A stretch of DNA of 64,000 nt from Campylobacter concisus (GTDB lineage: Bacteria > Campylobacterota > Campylobacteria > Campylobacterales > Campylobacteraceae): NCBI RefSeq assembly GCF_003048615.2, contig NZ_CP049263.1, forward strand, positions 62,001 to 126,000, given 5' to 3'. How positions within the stretch are numbered: the first letter of the stretch is position 1; every line of letters starts with the position of its first letter. Positions 20,601-27,983 of the stretch are shown here, in pieces. The position numbers and the translations under genes were made by a program. The notes beneath the pieces were generated by a model. That model saw only the letters and a program-made list of their open reading frames with translations. It did no database searches and was not told where the DNA came from.

Positions 20601-22026
20601 TCAGCCAGAAATAGACTGGTTAAAGGCTAATGGCAATAATTTTGCCAACTTCATTAGAGAGAGAACAGGTATAGACATTTCTCAAGATGAAGCCATTTCA
20701 AGACTTTCAGTGCAGGCACTAAAGCAAAGTGATAATGTTTGGTCTTTGATGTTTAATAAAGATGATGTCTTAGCAAAAGAGTTTTTGACAAAATCTGACA
20801 ACAAAGATGGTCTATTTGTAGTTGATAAATTTGATAATAGAAATAATAGATTAAATTTAGATGTAGCAATTAATAATATAGATTTTTACAATAAATATAT
20901 TCATCCAAACATAGACTCTTTACCACTAGAAACAGTTAAAAATAGTATATTAAACTTGGCATATAATGCAGATAAAATACCAAGCAACTTGCAAAACTGG
21001 TATAAAGATCAGACTTTTACAGCCTCTAGCTTGCGTGACGGTGCTATATCTTTGGCAAAAGATATAGCCGTAAACGGAGTAAGTGGCGTAAGAAATATGT
21101 ACTATAATATATTTAACAACGATAAAAAGATTTTAGAAAAAGTTTATGACTATAATGGCATAAGCGATGATATAGCATTGATATCAGGATTTGATACATC
21201 TAGTTTGACTGGTGTAGCAGCAATAGGAAAAGGAGCGGGCGTTGGTCTTGGAAAAGGAGCTGTATATGTAGCTAATGGCCTAAAAGCTCCATTTGTAGAG
21301 ATGGAAAAGAGAGTGGCTGCAAAAGTAGCAGCCAATACCCCAAAAGGTGGAACATTAGGTAGTGATGGTATACTAAGACACAATGGCAAAGAGTATGTAG
21401 CTCGCAGTCTTGATCTATCAGGAAATAAAGTGATATATGAACAAGTAATAAATAAAAAAGGCACTGGAAATTTTAAAACTACCAACGATAAAGGTTATTT
21501 CATAACAGTTCGTAAGCCAAAACTGGCTTCACCAGAAGCTCCAGAAAAGGATATTAAATTCTATGATATCTCAAAAACCCCAGGTATAGTAGCAGGTACC
21601 ACTATAGGTGGAGGCATAGATCTTGGATCACAATATATAAATAATGGCTATAGCTTTAAAAATCTTGACTACACCGAAATAATAATAAACGCATTAGGTG
21701 GTGCTTATGGCGGAGCTGCTAGCGGTTTATTCTCGGCAATAGGTAGAGGCGCCTTTGTTAACTCATCTACTGAGCTATACTCTCAGCTTAAAGATAGATC
21801 AAAAGATGTAGATGCAGAGAGAGTGATCGGAAAAGGTTTTGCTGGTGGAACTTTTGGTGCATTCGGCAATATAGCAGGAAATTTTGGTAAAAATATAAAA
21901 GTCGGCAATGGGGATTTGCAGACCGCAGCTGAAGCTGTGGCAAGTATATTTACTGGAATAGCTCAGGCAGCAGCCGATAGCATGAATAGTAAGGATAGTA
22001 AAAACAACAAAGGCGATAAAAAATGA
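14659..22026 (+). CDS. cdiA: CdiA-like filamentous hemagglutinin exoprotein with toxic C-terminus
   Basis: A 2455-residue TpsA protein. The signal peptide (about 1-38, ending PALANE) leads the TPS secretion domain, with ITNPNSKG-like and ANPNGISVDGLNMIN blocks at about 75-160. A long series of beta-helix repeats follows (NLNAKENLNIAGSNL style, to about 1650). SSNVDAS at about residue 1750 marks the end of sequence shared with an orphan tail at 37268. The variable C-terminal 700 residues hold HELKH (1895-1899, an HExxH-type motif) in the pre-toxin region and a final glycine- and alanine-rich, hydrophobic tail (IVAGTTIGGGIDLGSQY, ALGGAYGGAASG) ending in a Lys/Asn-rich stretch. The tail looks membrane-active and pore-type, which fits the membrane immunity protein overlapping its stop by ATGA. 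The toxin mechanism is inferred. Confidence 0.85.
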   Translation: MLKNNQISNVQKPSLLTIGLNFYVSLSLLLGTMPALANEPSIIADPGASNRPDILKAPNETLIINITNPDSKGVSINEYSRFNTPTTGTILNNSNKNIDTKIAGQIDANYRLNKEASLIINKVNSAEKSSLKGNLEVAGSRADVVIANPNGISVDGLNMINSRSLTLTTGNINKLSPKEIELISDKSIDIVGDGLNDKSSDYTNVISNAINLNSNIHANELNIIGEKALTSSKDRLYNDVKAKNQENSFSLDSSALGGMYANKIKLVGTSNGVGVNNNGLVIANNNIEISLDGDIVNAGAIASNKEAKIEAKTITNKDEALIAAKESLNIKADTLVNTSSQIYAKDINVEAKKLVNNSSSQARVEKSSFAKNLALKQSGENRFKLEEVNLKEIKAKIEAKFKKLGKELNEEELNAEILKEAISKDSTLYALNLHKDSYLYGTSTKVFHNLRLDIDKNEVVLDTSKAKDREVLKRIYYSINKEILNEDDKANFIPGSIVASNDINLKTDEVLNDKSFIYAGNDLVLDSKDITNVALNLRRDVSSFNEFKWKKQEWKGKRGKILGKKRWVTKGGKGAVFNFSYTDVGLPAVFAAGNNIVGSTQDFSSYALNDDIKLANVDLDKFYEPIFNSPIIKNLNRKAKNQGYYYSLDSINSAYIANILDGLYEARNESISKFKKEAKDKNVKASALVMANNIDLDAKGNISLAGSVVADNVNLNSENLNLNHLELNSKDLNLKADAANINSSEISAKNINVDANNISLDKGSSQFSKASNLKADESLNLNAKENLNIAGSNLEADKINLSADNININAKEFAYSHSAKEKGISFKQNIQTLNSANLDAKDINLNSKSNTQISSSNLRATNKLNIEAGNDIYVVGANTNESTQTKEKSKGFFSKKESQLMAINQKVISSNLNAGDISLKAGGNAIVTGSNLSAKNDINIDANNIGLAPTAYKNDEARSSSKKSFGGLKSSLDMHSLDKTNLQGSSLSTSQGDINLNANKDISIISSDIKGGRNVNLNAGNNLSILAAKEQIKEKSVHKSSNINIISLLTYPGMLVASAIDPIGTGSNTYLFEQMFGDTLTQIYRSTYNEKGSLDALAKLSNISAAKELNLKANEATITANLSSKDDTNIKANSIEISNAKNEHSSYEISKSKGVNLPSTKNLTNDQKPKPIKEFKYDTSTKTRVADAEYEKSTTDIASTKAISSNLVSDKNINLNANEEIGITGSNLIAKEDINLISKNANIDILNSTDTTDISKTLKQAKAALSITAQNEYVEVAPASLALIEAIKQLKKVKKEYDSYKHTRDDLKDKLHELKQAYKSKTPGIDGSDIEDLSDILENVNDEERYYKANIALAMANVEAKSLALIAQVAAAAKAASNWYTFGFSVGVAASVNGHKSKSNSNEVISNPSNLSANNIKIQTPNDTTITGSNLSANNLIDINTNNLNINSSKNTYTSESKDKSIGGTMRYTMYGGGGGSAGLNYSTSSSDTESLTNNNSHLYSAKDMNINTANDATIKGANLRADERLNLKVGNNLNLESVRDKYAYNERGYSVGVGIGFSSDKSPNSSFANPSSTKATSTNANFSRSSSNTITKQTVLSSITANELNVEVGKNTHLKGSLLAAGEYDKDNTFIDNHNLNLKTNTLSYENLSNTSYAKGTNFSIGANYILEDKNNKDSRSNNNQEDKFTGLKSIDLSNHRNLSYSLSKNLATLGSGNIEIADKENSDDLTRLNRDTTKLTKDLVNTSISSNVDASMDLRVLTKSGQKDIKDEFNTATAITKALNAIIETGEFNFNSEVKENVAQYEAGKLLGKELAQKLTDDSVTIEEKEALGNKFIQLFASMSGLDLDGISLRIIDDKFAKGKDDEKFLGHFNSGSIILNLAHIKNVDQFVSTLGHELKHAMDYKAGKFIPGDSKQDRYAKLKEDSFSDYLSKALNLQDSGINAKDAAINYIKNQSSLNTLLLNSYMFNGLDKSKGDNRQFSQPEIDWLKANGNNFANFIRERTGIDISQDEAISRLSVQALKQSDNVWSLMFNKDDVLAKEFLTKSDNKDGLFVVDKFDNRNNRLNLDVAINNIDFYNKYIHPNIDSLPLETVKNSILNLAYNADKIPSNLQNWYKDQTFTASSLRDGAISLAKDIAVNGVSGVRNMYYNIFNNDKKILEKVYDYNGISDDIALISGFDTSSLTGVAAIGKGAGVGLGKGAVYVANGLKAPFVEMEKRVAAKVAANTPKGGTLGSDGILRHNGKEYVARSLDLSGNKVIYEQVINKKGTGNFKTTNDKGYFITVRKPKLASPEAPEKDIKFYDISKTPGIVAGTTIGGGIDLGSQYINNGYSFKNLDYTEIIINALGGAYGGAASGLFSAIGRGAFVNSSTELYSQLKDRSKDVDAERVIGKGFAGGTFGAFGNIAGNFGKNIKVGNGDLQTAAEAVASIFTGIAQAAADSMNSKDSKNNKGDKK
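19484..19912 (+). repeat. Homology arm inside cdiA (copy 1 of a 429-bp repeat)
   Basis: These 429 bp within cdiA (about residues 1609-1751) match 37268-37696 base for base by eye, with a constant offset of 17784 and no gaps. The match ends at GTAGATG, the codon boundary where the variable toxin region begins. See the second copy in the orphan hydrolase tail. Confidence 0.9.
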
Positions 22027-22307
22027 AAAATGGTTTTCTTAAATTTTTAATAATAATTGCTGGTGTGGCATTTTTGCTTATTTGTTTAAGAATATTAGTT
22101 TACTTTTTTGGGAAATACTATGTTGATGCCGTAGCCGCATTAATTATACTTACAAATGTATATTACATAATTAAAAACGGTATAAAAAAGAGTGACTTTC
22201 GGAAAAAGAATTTTAAAACAATGGACGTCACAATAGGTGGCGTCTCTTTGGTACAAGCCATATTTGTATTTATAATGTGGGTTGGTTACAATGCAACAAG
22301 AGGATAA
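22023..22307 (+). CDS. Membrane immunity protein for the expressed CdiA tail
   Basis: A 94-residue inner-membrane protein overlapping the cdiA stop by ATGA, the usual place of cdiI. Three hydrophobic helices (about 8-30, 34-51, 72-89) are interrupted by the charged block IIKNGIKKSDFRKK. The same IKNGIK(K/R)SD block returns in the products of 22404-22676 and 24413-24697, so this is a locally expanded family. A multi-helix membrane immunity protein is what pore-forming CdiA tails and colicins use, supporting a membrane-acting toxin. Function is inferred from position and topology. Confidence 0.7.
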   Translation: MKNGFLKFLIIIAGVAFLLICLRILVYFFGKYYVDAVAALIILTNVYYIIKNGIKKSDFRKKNFKTMDVTIGGVSLVQAIFVFIMWVGYNATRG

Positions 22308-22407
22308 ACATAAAAGTAGGTTATCAGTTGTTACAGGAACGGGTCAAGCAGTAGCCGATAGTATAAAAAGCAAAAATGACAAAGACAAAAAAGATAACAA
22401 AAAATAA
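22291..22407 (+). pseudogene. Orphan tail scrap of a second CdiA pore-type toxin
   Basis: A 38-codon frame whose end, VTGTGQAVADSIKSKNDKDK, parallels the cdiA C-terminus FTGIAQAAADSMNSKDSKNN. It starts inside the first immunity gene and ends in TAA, one base into the start site of the next immunity-like gene. It is a leftover C-terminal tip of another tail module, with no secretion domain. Confidence 0.7.
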
Positions 22408-22676
22408 AAAAATTTCTAATTATTTTTTTTGGTAGCATATTATGTCTCGGCTTTATAGTAATCCTAAAACTTCTTTTTGGAGAACACTATATTGATGCCA
22501 TGGCTGTATTGCTAATATTTGCCAATGTATGTTTTATAATAAAAAACGGTATAAAAAAGAGCGATTTTAAAAAAGAATATATACAAAAAATGGAAATAAA
22601 AAGAGGTGGTGTTGCTTTAATCCACTCTTTTTTAGTTTTTGTATTTTGGCTACTTTACAATGCCACAATGGGATAA
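22404..22676 (+). pseudogene. Second membrane immunity copy with lost start codon
   Basis: A 90-codon frame homologous to the product of 22023-22307: FGEHYIDAMAVLLIFANV, then FIIKNGIKKSDFKK, then FWLLYNATMG. Where the first copy has ATGA at the toxin/immunity overlap this one has ATAA, so the initiator is ATA. The next in-frame Met lies inside the second helix. Translation is probably abolished, although ATA initiation cannot be excluded. Confidence 0.7.
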
Positions 22677-22684
22677 ACATAAAA

Positions 22685-22786
22685 GTTGACGTTTTGGATA
22701 AAACAACGTTTAAATCTGTTAAATTTAAGCAAGAGTTAAATGTATTAATAAAGCCAAACCTAAATTCTTTAGAATTTCTCGATTAA
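22685..22786 (+). pseudogene. Short orphan toxin-tail remnant
   Basis: An open frame without start reads VDVLDKTTFKSVKF, then LIKPNLNSLEFLD and stop. After it comes another start-less scrap (KNDKQHHLTNGQLV near 22830-22875). Both precede a small membrane gene, as the other tail remnants here do. No family is recognised. Confidence 0.35.
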
Positions 22787-22887
22787 AAAGCCATAGGGAG
22801 AAATTTAGGAAATGGATATGATAGTAAATAAAAATGATAAGCAGCACCATCTAACAAATGGACAGTTGGTGTAAAAGTGAAAAATAA

Positions 22888-23073
22888 ATGAATTATTTAA
22901 TAGGTTTTATTATTTTTGCCGGAGGGCTGTCTATCCTAGTGGATCCGGCTCCACCGATAAATATTTTTGGTCTGCCAAAAGGAGATGTTATCCCTTATGG
23001 TCTAAATATACCAGTGGGATCTGTCATGGCGTTGCTTGGCTTGCTTTTTATATATAGGGAGTTAAAAAAATAG
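22888..23073 (+). CDS. 61-residue membrane protein, first of two near-identical copies
   Basis: Two hydrophobic helices (about 3-19 and 41-56) flank a proline- and glycine-rich loop (VDPAPPINIFGLPKGDVIPYG). A copy at 45846-46031 differs at only a few residues, and DNA similarity continues into the flanking sequence. The position after toxin-tail scraps suggests a small immunity protein. Nothing more can be said of its activity. Confidence 0.5.
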   Translation: MNYLIGFIIFAGGLSILVDPAPPINIFGLPKGDVIPYGLNIPVGSVMALLGLLFIYRELKK

Positions 23074-23120
23074 TTGAGGAACTGTAAATTTGACCCTTGT
23101 TGGCTTAAAGGTAATGAAAA

Positions 23121-23459
23121 ATGAGTAATTTCTTTATATCTATTGGATTTTTGATAACTGCTATTCAAATTTTTGCTAGCAAGAAAATAGCAAGAGCATA
23201 TGATAGTGCCGACTACTCTTTTATGGGATATTTCTACTTACTTTCTGGTGTAGCGGCATTAGTGGGCGCCATATTATTTTTTTGGCTTGGATATAGGTCT
23301 ATTAAATTTAAAGATATCAAGAAAGAATTTGAATACAAGTGGTGTGATAACTGTGGCAAAGCCATTAAAGTTGGTAAAGATACCTCTTGGTGCCCAGATT
23401 GTGGCAAGCCGCTAACTAAATTTAACGACAAGCACGGTAAAAAAGCATCTAAAGTATAG
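23121..23459 (+). CDS. Membrane protein with C-terminal zinc ribbon
   Basis: A 112-residue protein: two transmembrane helices (about 4-21 and 37-58), then a cytoplasmic tail with WCDNCGKA and WCPDCGKP, four cysteines forming a zinc ribbon. Its layout is shared with the two tandem proteins at 32699-33526, so this is a recurring type in the array. ATG follows AAAGGTAATGAAAA. The beginning of a paralogous frame (MSDFHIY) is seen at 46080 but breaks down at once. Probable immunity protein by position only. Confidence 0.5.
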   Translation: MSNFFISIGFLITAIQIFASKKIARAYDSADYSFMGYFYLLSGVAALVGAILFFWLGYRSIKFKDIKKEFEYKWCDNCGKAIKVGKDTSWCPDCGKPLTKFNDKHGKKASKV

Positions 23460-23536
23460 TGTTCTTTCATTGGCTATGTAAATTTCATATAAATTCATTT
23501 AAAAATTTAGGCGATATTACCAAGATAGGAAGTAAT

Positions 23537-23902
23537 ATGGAGAAAAGTCAAAGAATAGCTGCGGGTTGTATATCATTTGTAGAGCTTGTTTTGTGTATGA
23601 TATATGGGAAGTACTATATTAGAGGTTGGAGCGAAGCTAACCTTCTTTCGGTCTCCTTTTTTATTTGTGTTTTTGTATATTGCGCTATGCCCTTTTTCAT
23701 CAAAGGTAATATTGCAAGTTCATTAATTAAATTTGATATTTTGTCAACAATTACACTTTTTTTAATATATTTGCTTGGTTTTAAATTTATCTATGATAGT
23801 TTTGAAGGATACATACGGTATATTGCTATTTTTATACTTATTATTATAGTTATAAAGACATCGCTTAAAATATTTAATAAAAATGGGCAAAAAGATGAAT
23901 GA
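23537..23902 (+). CDS. Four-helix membrane protein, probable immunity
   Basis: A 121-residue hydrophobic protein with helices at about 8-25, 33-51, 62-82 and 93-112 and a Lys-rich end. ATG 23537 is preferred over upstream starts because ATAGGAAG lies seven bases before it and the upstream residues are not hydrophobic. It overlaps the next gene, which starts before this one stops. No family recognised; a pore-toxin immunity role fits the topology. Confidence 0.45.
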   Translation: MEKSQRIAAGCISFVELVLCMIYGKYYIRGWSEANLLSVSFFICVFVYCAMPFFIKGNIASSLIKFDILSTITLFLIYLLGFKFIYDSFEGYIRYIAIFILIIIVIKTSLKIFNKNGQKDE

Positions 23903-24359
23903 TAGGCTAAAATACATGATCATCCTAGGGTATTTTTTAGTTATATACTCTGGGATTATAATGGTATATCTTGGCTATTCCTATAAGATTTCTCTACTAT
24001 TATTTTGTTTATTTAATTTAATTGTTTTCTTAAAAATATTTTATATTATAAATTTTAGAGATGAGCCATTAAAAATTGTTACAGTTTTTCTTAGCATACT
24101 ATTGTTTGCTGTTTTTATGGTTATTTTTGTATTTGTGGAAAGACTGATAATGAATGCAATTTTGTGCGGGATGGATGGATATGGATATTTGCGTAGGCAT
24201 GGCTATATAGATTGTAGTTGCGCAGATCTATTGCCAGGCGATCATCTTTTTTGGGATATTTTATCAACTTTGTATTATCCGATATACATATTTATATTCA
24301 TCAAACCTTTTGTAGGATATTTAAAAAAGAGCACACAAATATCTAAAAAAACATTATAA
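23895..24359 (+). CDS. Multi-helix membrane protein, probable immunity
   Basis: A 154-residue membrane protein with helices at about 5-25, 28-50, 60-85 and 125-145 and a Cys-containing loop (CGMDGYGYLRRHGYIDCSC). ATG 23895 is chosen over ATG 23883 because it is closer to a usual spacing; both are in frame. Translationally coupled to the preceding gene. Function unknown; grouped with the membrane immunity candidates by position. Confidence 0.45.
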   Translation: MNDRLKYMIILGYFLVIYSGIIMVYLGYSYKISLLLFCLFNLIVFLKIFYIINFRDEPLKIVTVFLSILLFAVFMVIFVFVERLIMNAILCGMDGYGYLRRHGYIDCSCADLLPGDHLFWDILSTLYYPIYIFIFIKPFVGYLKKSTQISKKTL

Positions 24360-24412
24360 AATCAAAATTTATATAGAAATAGTAGAAAGTTAAAGCAAGA
24401 AAGTAGATAAAA

Positions 24413-24697
24413 ATGAAAAATAATTTGTTAATACTTTTAAAAGTTTGGCTACTACTATTTTTTGTGTATCTTATTTTTAGGATATTTATTTATTTTTTTG
24501 GTGAACAAAGAATTTATATGTTGATTTTGTGCCCTATTTTGTTTAACGGATATTATGTGATAAAAAATGGCATTAAAAGAAGTGACATAACTTTGTATAA
24601 AATAAAAAACGATCAAGTAAAAAATAATGGATTTGTAGCATTTGTATGGTTTGTTTTTTGCATTTTTGTATTAGTGTTTTGGATAGTTGTTAAGTGA
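24413..24697 (+). CDS. Third member of the IKNGIK-type membrane immunity family
   Basis: A 94-residue, three-helix protein of the same length and layout as the product of 22023-22307. YYVIKNGIKRSD at about 48-59 is the shared block, and the first helix also ends in an FRIFIYFFGE-like stretch as in the first copy. It lacks an overlapping toxin tail; only intergenic AT-rich sequence precedes it. Confidence 0.6.
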   Translation: MKNNLLILLKVWLLLFFVYLIFRIFIYFFGEQRIYMLILCPILFNGYYVIKNGIKRSDITLYKIKNDQVKNNGFVAFVWFVFCIFVLVFWIVVK

Positions 24698-24875
24698 AAT
24701 AGGTCAAATAATTTTTGTATTAGCATGGAATTTGGTAATATTTGTAGCGATTATTTTTTTGGTTTGTAATGTGGCCTTTAATTTATTTTCTGCTGTTTTT
24801 ACCGTATATTTAGTGCTTTGCATAGTAAAAAACTGGTTTAATCAGTGCAAAACCAATAAATGGAAATGCAGATGA
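24687..24875 (+). CDS. Small hydrophobic open frame, doubtful
   Basis: A 62-codon frame from a TTG that overlaps the previous gene by 11 bp. It encodes two hydrophobic helices and a Lys/Cys-rich end (KNWFNQCKTNKWKC). It could be a small membrane protein coupled to its neighbour, or just AT-rich DNA that happens to be open. Its end overlaps a toxin tail in another frame. Confidence 0.25.
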   Translation: MLSEIGQIIFVLAWNLVIFVAIIFLVCNVAFNLFSAVFTVYLVLCIVKNWFNQCKTNKWKCR

Positions 24876-25044
24876 AATTTTTAAAGATATAACAAAGGGT
24901 GGTAAAATTCGCTCAAGTGGTGCTGTTGAAATGCCAGATGGAACAATTATAAATTTACATAAATCATCTAAGACACAAGAACATTTTCAAACAATAGATA
25001 TTAATAAAAACGGAAAAATATATAAAATTAGGATAGAAGAATGA
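24829..25044 (+). pseudogene. Orphan CdiA toxin tail (possible RNase type)
   Basis: A start-less frame of 71 codons: KTGLISAKPINGNADEIF, then MPDGTIINLHKSSKT, then TIDINKNGKIYKIRIEE. Its stop overlaps the next ATG (ATGA), the toxin/immunity signature. The DG-x-x-I-N-x-H-x-S-S...TIDIN..GK.YKI pattern resembles BECR-fold RNase tails of polymorphic toxins; that assignment is inference. Confidence 0.5.
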
Positions 25045-25616
25045 ATAATTTCATAGAAGAAAATAGGTTTTATTCGGATAATGAGTATCTTACGCGAACA
25101 GCATATTTTAAAGCTGATGAAAATGTAAATTTGGAAAAATTAAATGAGATAAATTTCTATAAATTATTACAATATAAAGAAAAATTAAAAGATAAAAAAT
25201 ACTTAGGCTTATTGTTTAATTTTAAAAATATAAAAACCAGTGATTTTAGAGAATTTTCAAAAAATGAACTATTAAAATATGTTGAAAAACAGCTTATTGA
25301 TCTTATTGATTTAGAAATGGAAGTGTATGAAATCGGTGATAAAGAATTAAAGTTTGATAATTTTGATGAAGTATTGAAATATTGCAAACATAATGTCAAA
25401 CAAATACAACAAGAAAAAGATAAAATAGAAAAATGGTTTTTATATTTTAAAGATACTTTGATGCAGGCTGATAAATATTATTTGCTAGATAGAGAGTGGT
25501 TTAAATTTGGTGATGAGCGAGTATTTGAAATAGAATATTTATCGTATGTAATTTATATTTTTGTCATTTGTTTTAGTGAAAATAAGATTTTTACATATGA
25601 ATTAAGCTGGGATTAA
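25041..25616 (+). CDS. Probable immunity protein to the preceding orphan tail
   Basis: A 191-residue soluble protein, acidic and lysine-rich with a helical middle (KYVEKQLIDLIDLEME) and an aromatic C-terminus (EIEYLSYVIYIFVICFSEN). The start overlaps the stop of the orphan toxin tail by 4 bp, which is the evidence for its role. No family is recognised. The frame is intact. Confidence 0.55.
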   Translation: MNNFIEENRFYSDNEYLTRTAYFKADENVNLEKLNEINFYKLLQYKEKLKDKKYLGLLFNFKNIKTSDFREFSKNELLKYVEKQLIDLIDLEMEVYEIGDKELKFDNFDEVLKYCKHNVKQIQQEKDKIEKWFLYFKDTLMQADKYYLLDREWFKFGDERVFEIEYLSYVIYIFVICFSENKIFTYELSWD

Positions 25617-25678
25617 TTATGGAAGAACACTACGGTACTTGTCTGTCATCGCCGATAAGACCAAATTGGAAATAAATT

Positions 25679-25850
25679 ATGAAAAAATATTTAACTATAA
25701 ATGAAGCGTACGTTTACGCATATAGGTTTTTAAGTGGTCTATATTTTTCAAAAATTTAGATGATGACTTAGGTGGTCTTTGAGTAGTATGCCGCCAGAAA
25801 TTTGGATAGGAGAAAATTCGGCAGTATTTATATCATCAATAGGCTGGACT
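25679..25850 (+). pseudogene. Broken CdiI-type immunity gene (two frameshifts)
   Basis: ATG 25679 opens MKKYLTINEAYVYAYRFL and stops after 26 codons. Adding one base in the A run 25750-25754 continues as KNLDDDLGGL, and one more in TTT 25778-25780 continues as LSSMPPEIWIGENS. Joined, this matches the common CDI immunity pattern (YLT..EAY.....FL....dDlGgLLSsM....P..W). The true C-terminus is missing, replaced by the toxin fragment that follows. Confidence 0.55.
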
Positions 25851-26553
25851 TAAATAGTCTAGGTGGATTTGCAGTAGGTGGGATTGAAGGACTTACTGAT
25901 TTGGGAAATATTATCTTACACCCAGTAGATGCTATAAATGGTTTAGATAATGCTTTTTATCACCCTATCCTAACAGCCAAAAATGTAAATGCAAACATAC
26001 AAGAATTTATAGCTAAAAATTTTGTAGATAGTGTCTTAGGTGATCAAAGCTCTATAAATTATAGAAATTATCACGCACTAGGTGAAAATATAGGTTCTCT
26101 TGGAGCAGCTGGTAAAGTAGGACAAATAGCAAAAAATAGTAGAAAACTAGCAAATATCGGTAAAAATGGCGACAATATAGTTAAAAACAATAAACCAAGC
26201 GATACTAAATCGGCTACTACAAATTCAAATAATAACGGGAACAATTGGAATAATAATGGCAATGACGGAATAGTTGTTGCTGGGGGAAGTGAGATTGAAA
26301 AATTAAATAATAAACTAAATCATATTTTCAATAAGAAAGAACATAAATTAGGTGATTTTTAAATAAATTTGAAAACAATCAACAACAAGCCTATAATGCA
26401 ACAACTAAGGAACTTGAAAAAGATATGGCGAAAGATAAATTGCCAAATAATTTTACTAGTGGTTATAAAGTTAATATTAAAGGTTTTGAAATTACCGTGC
26501 GTGGAGTTATAAAAAATGGAAAACCAGAAATCGGAACAATGTTTATACCTTGA
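25802..26553 (+). pseudogene. Orphan CdiA C-terminal fragment, frameshifted
   Basis: From about 25850 the frame shows a pre-toxin stretch typical of FHA tails (LGGFAVGGIEGLTDLGN, HPVDAINGLDNAFYHP), an Asn-rich linker, and the toxin beginning EIEKLNNKLNHIFNKKEHKL-GDF then stop. One extra T in the run 26356-26360 continues LNKFENNQQQAYNATTKEL to FEITVRGVIKNGKPEIGTMF and TGA at 26551. The HIF...H.L...L..F......Y.A....VRG.I..G...IGT.F layout recurs in polymorphic nuclease toxins, but I cannot name the family. There is no start and no secretion domain. Confidence 0.55.
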
Positions 26554-26878
26554 TAAATTTACAAGTATTGTAGATATTGAAACTACAATTGTTAAATTGA
26601 TAAGTGATGATTTGGGCGATTATGCACTTTACGAGCAATTTGAAAATTCAGAAATTATAAAAAGAGAGATTTCGACTGCTGGGTATTATTGTTATTTTGG
26701 CTTTAAAAAAGACGTGGAAAAAAGTAAAAACAATGGCTTTGTTGGCAATGTAAATTTAATACTTTCCAATGAAAATATTGGCGGTGCAATGGTATTTTTA
26801 GAAAATGGATTATTAAAAATGATAGAGTGCTATTTTTGGCAGAAAAATACTTTTTTTGAAGATATAAATAAGTTTTAG
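26516..26878 (+). CDS. Probable immunity protein overlapping the broken toxin
   Basis: A 120-residue protein starting inside the toxin end (37-bp overlap). The fold looks alpha/beta with AGYYCYFGFKKDVEKSK and NVNLILSNENIGGAMVFLEN. Its position behind the HIF-type toxin tail is the reason for the call. Intact frame; family not recognised. Confidence 0.5.
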   Translation: MENQKSEQCLYLDKFTSIVDIETTIVKLISDDLGDYALYEQFENSEIIKREISTAGYYCYFGFKKDVEKSKNNGFVGNVNLILSNENIGGAMVFLENGLLKMIECYFWQKNTFFEDINKF

Positions 26879-26889
26879 ATATTAAACAA

Positions 26890-27288
26890 ATGATGAAGGA
26901 GATTTGTGTATATAATAAAAAATTACGAGTTAGACATATAACTATGCAAATTAGACAAATGGTGGAAATTTTAATTAAAAATTCACAAAGTGATAATAAA
27001 GATTATAAATTTTCAGATGAAATTTTTTATTTTGAAGATGGTAAGATGGGAAGCTTTGGCTTTGTTTATGGAAGCAATGAGTATATCGGCGGTGGCAGGC
27101 ATATTTCGGACATAGAGTTTTATGATATTGATGGAATACTTTGTGTGGCTACTATGTTTGCATACGATAATAATTTTGTTGATAGTGTTGATATTTGGAA
27201 AGTTGATTTTTCACCACTTATAAAGATACCAACAAATGAGAATGATTTTTTTATACCAAATGAAAAGTTAAAAATAACTACTGAGTAA
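26890..27288 (+). CDS. Small soluble protein, probable immunity
   Basis: A 132-residue protein rich in aromatic and acidic residues, with a central glycine-rich YGSNEYIGGGRHISDIEF and a later VDIWKVDFSPLIKIP. No transmembrane helix. It follows the preceding immunity gene after 11 bp with no toxin tail in between. Unrecognised family; grouped by context. Confidence 0.45.
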   Translation: MMKEICVYNKKLRVRHITMQIRQMVEILIKNSQSDNKDYKFSDEIFYFEDGKMGSFGFVYGSNEYIGGGRHISDIEFYDIDGILCVATMFAYDNNFVDSVDIWKVDFSPLIKIPTNENDFFIPNEKLKITTE

Positions 27289-27382
27289 GAGATTAAAATA
27301 TTCAAATATTATATATAAGAAGGTGTAAAACCGCGGTTGAAAGTTCGATAAAAAACAAATAGATTTTCATGGTAAAAATAAA

Positions 27383-27889
27383 ATGAGCAGTTATATAGGA
27401 ATTGGTTTTGTATCTAAATGGACTACCAAAAATATTTTTATTTCAAATATTTTAAAAGCTTTTGATAATGAAATATCTTTATTGGGCTTTGCTAATCCAA
27501 TTGATATTTTAAATCAATGTTTTGATAATTATGAAAAAGAATTTCGCTTTGATATAAAAATAGATGAGTTTGACTTTACGAATATTATTTTACAAATAGA
27601 AAAAATAGAGAACGATTGTATTTGCTTACAATTATGTATAGCTGAAGATGAACTAATAGGGGATAGAAATATTGATATAGTTGAAAATAAAATCATTTCC
27701 TTTATTATGAAAAAAGCACAATATTTTGATTTTATTTTTTGTGACAATAATGCTTATTTGGAAAATAATTTTAATGAAATTTGTAACGAACCCTTATTTT
27801 CTATATTAGTAATAAACAAAGGTGATAAAGTTGATATAAAATATGCAAATTGGAAAATAGATGGTTTGAGTGAAAGACAAAATATTTAA
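27383..27889 (+). CDS. Immunity-type protein with a truncated paralog downstream
   Basis: A 168-residue acidic protein starting MSSYIGIGFVSKWTTKNIF. The first 23 codons return almost exactly at 35760, where the copy is cut off. The rest alternates strands and helices with a conserved-looking CICLQLCIAEDELIG. The preceding 90 bp hold a start-less scrap. A toxin partner is not identified. Confidence 0.5.
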   Translation: MSSYIGIGFVSKWTTKNIFISNILKAFDNEISLLGFANPIDILNQCFDNYEKEFRFDIKIDEFDFTNIILQIEKIENDCICLQLCIAEDELIGDRNIDIVENKIISFIMKKAQYFDFIFCDNNAYLENNFNEICNEPLFSILVINKGDKVDIKYANWKIDGLSERQNI

Positions 27890-27983
27890 ATAATAAGCCA
27901 AGTTAGGTTGTAAATACAGGAAATTAAAAATTAATTCAACATAATTGACAAAAACAAAAAGTCTTATTGGATGGTGATAAATA

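Noticed and set aside
14659-22026. CRISPR array or satellite repeats in the repetitive DNA of cdiA
   Set aside because: The repeats are degenerate protein-coding beta-helix units, not exact repeats with regular spacers. No CRISPR-like array is seen anywhere in the window.
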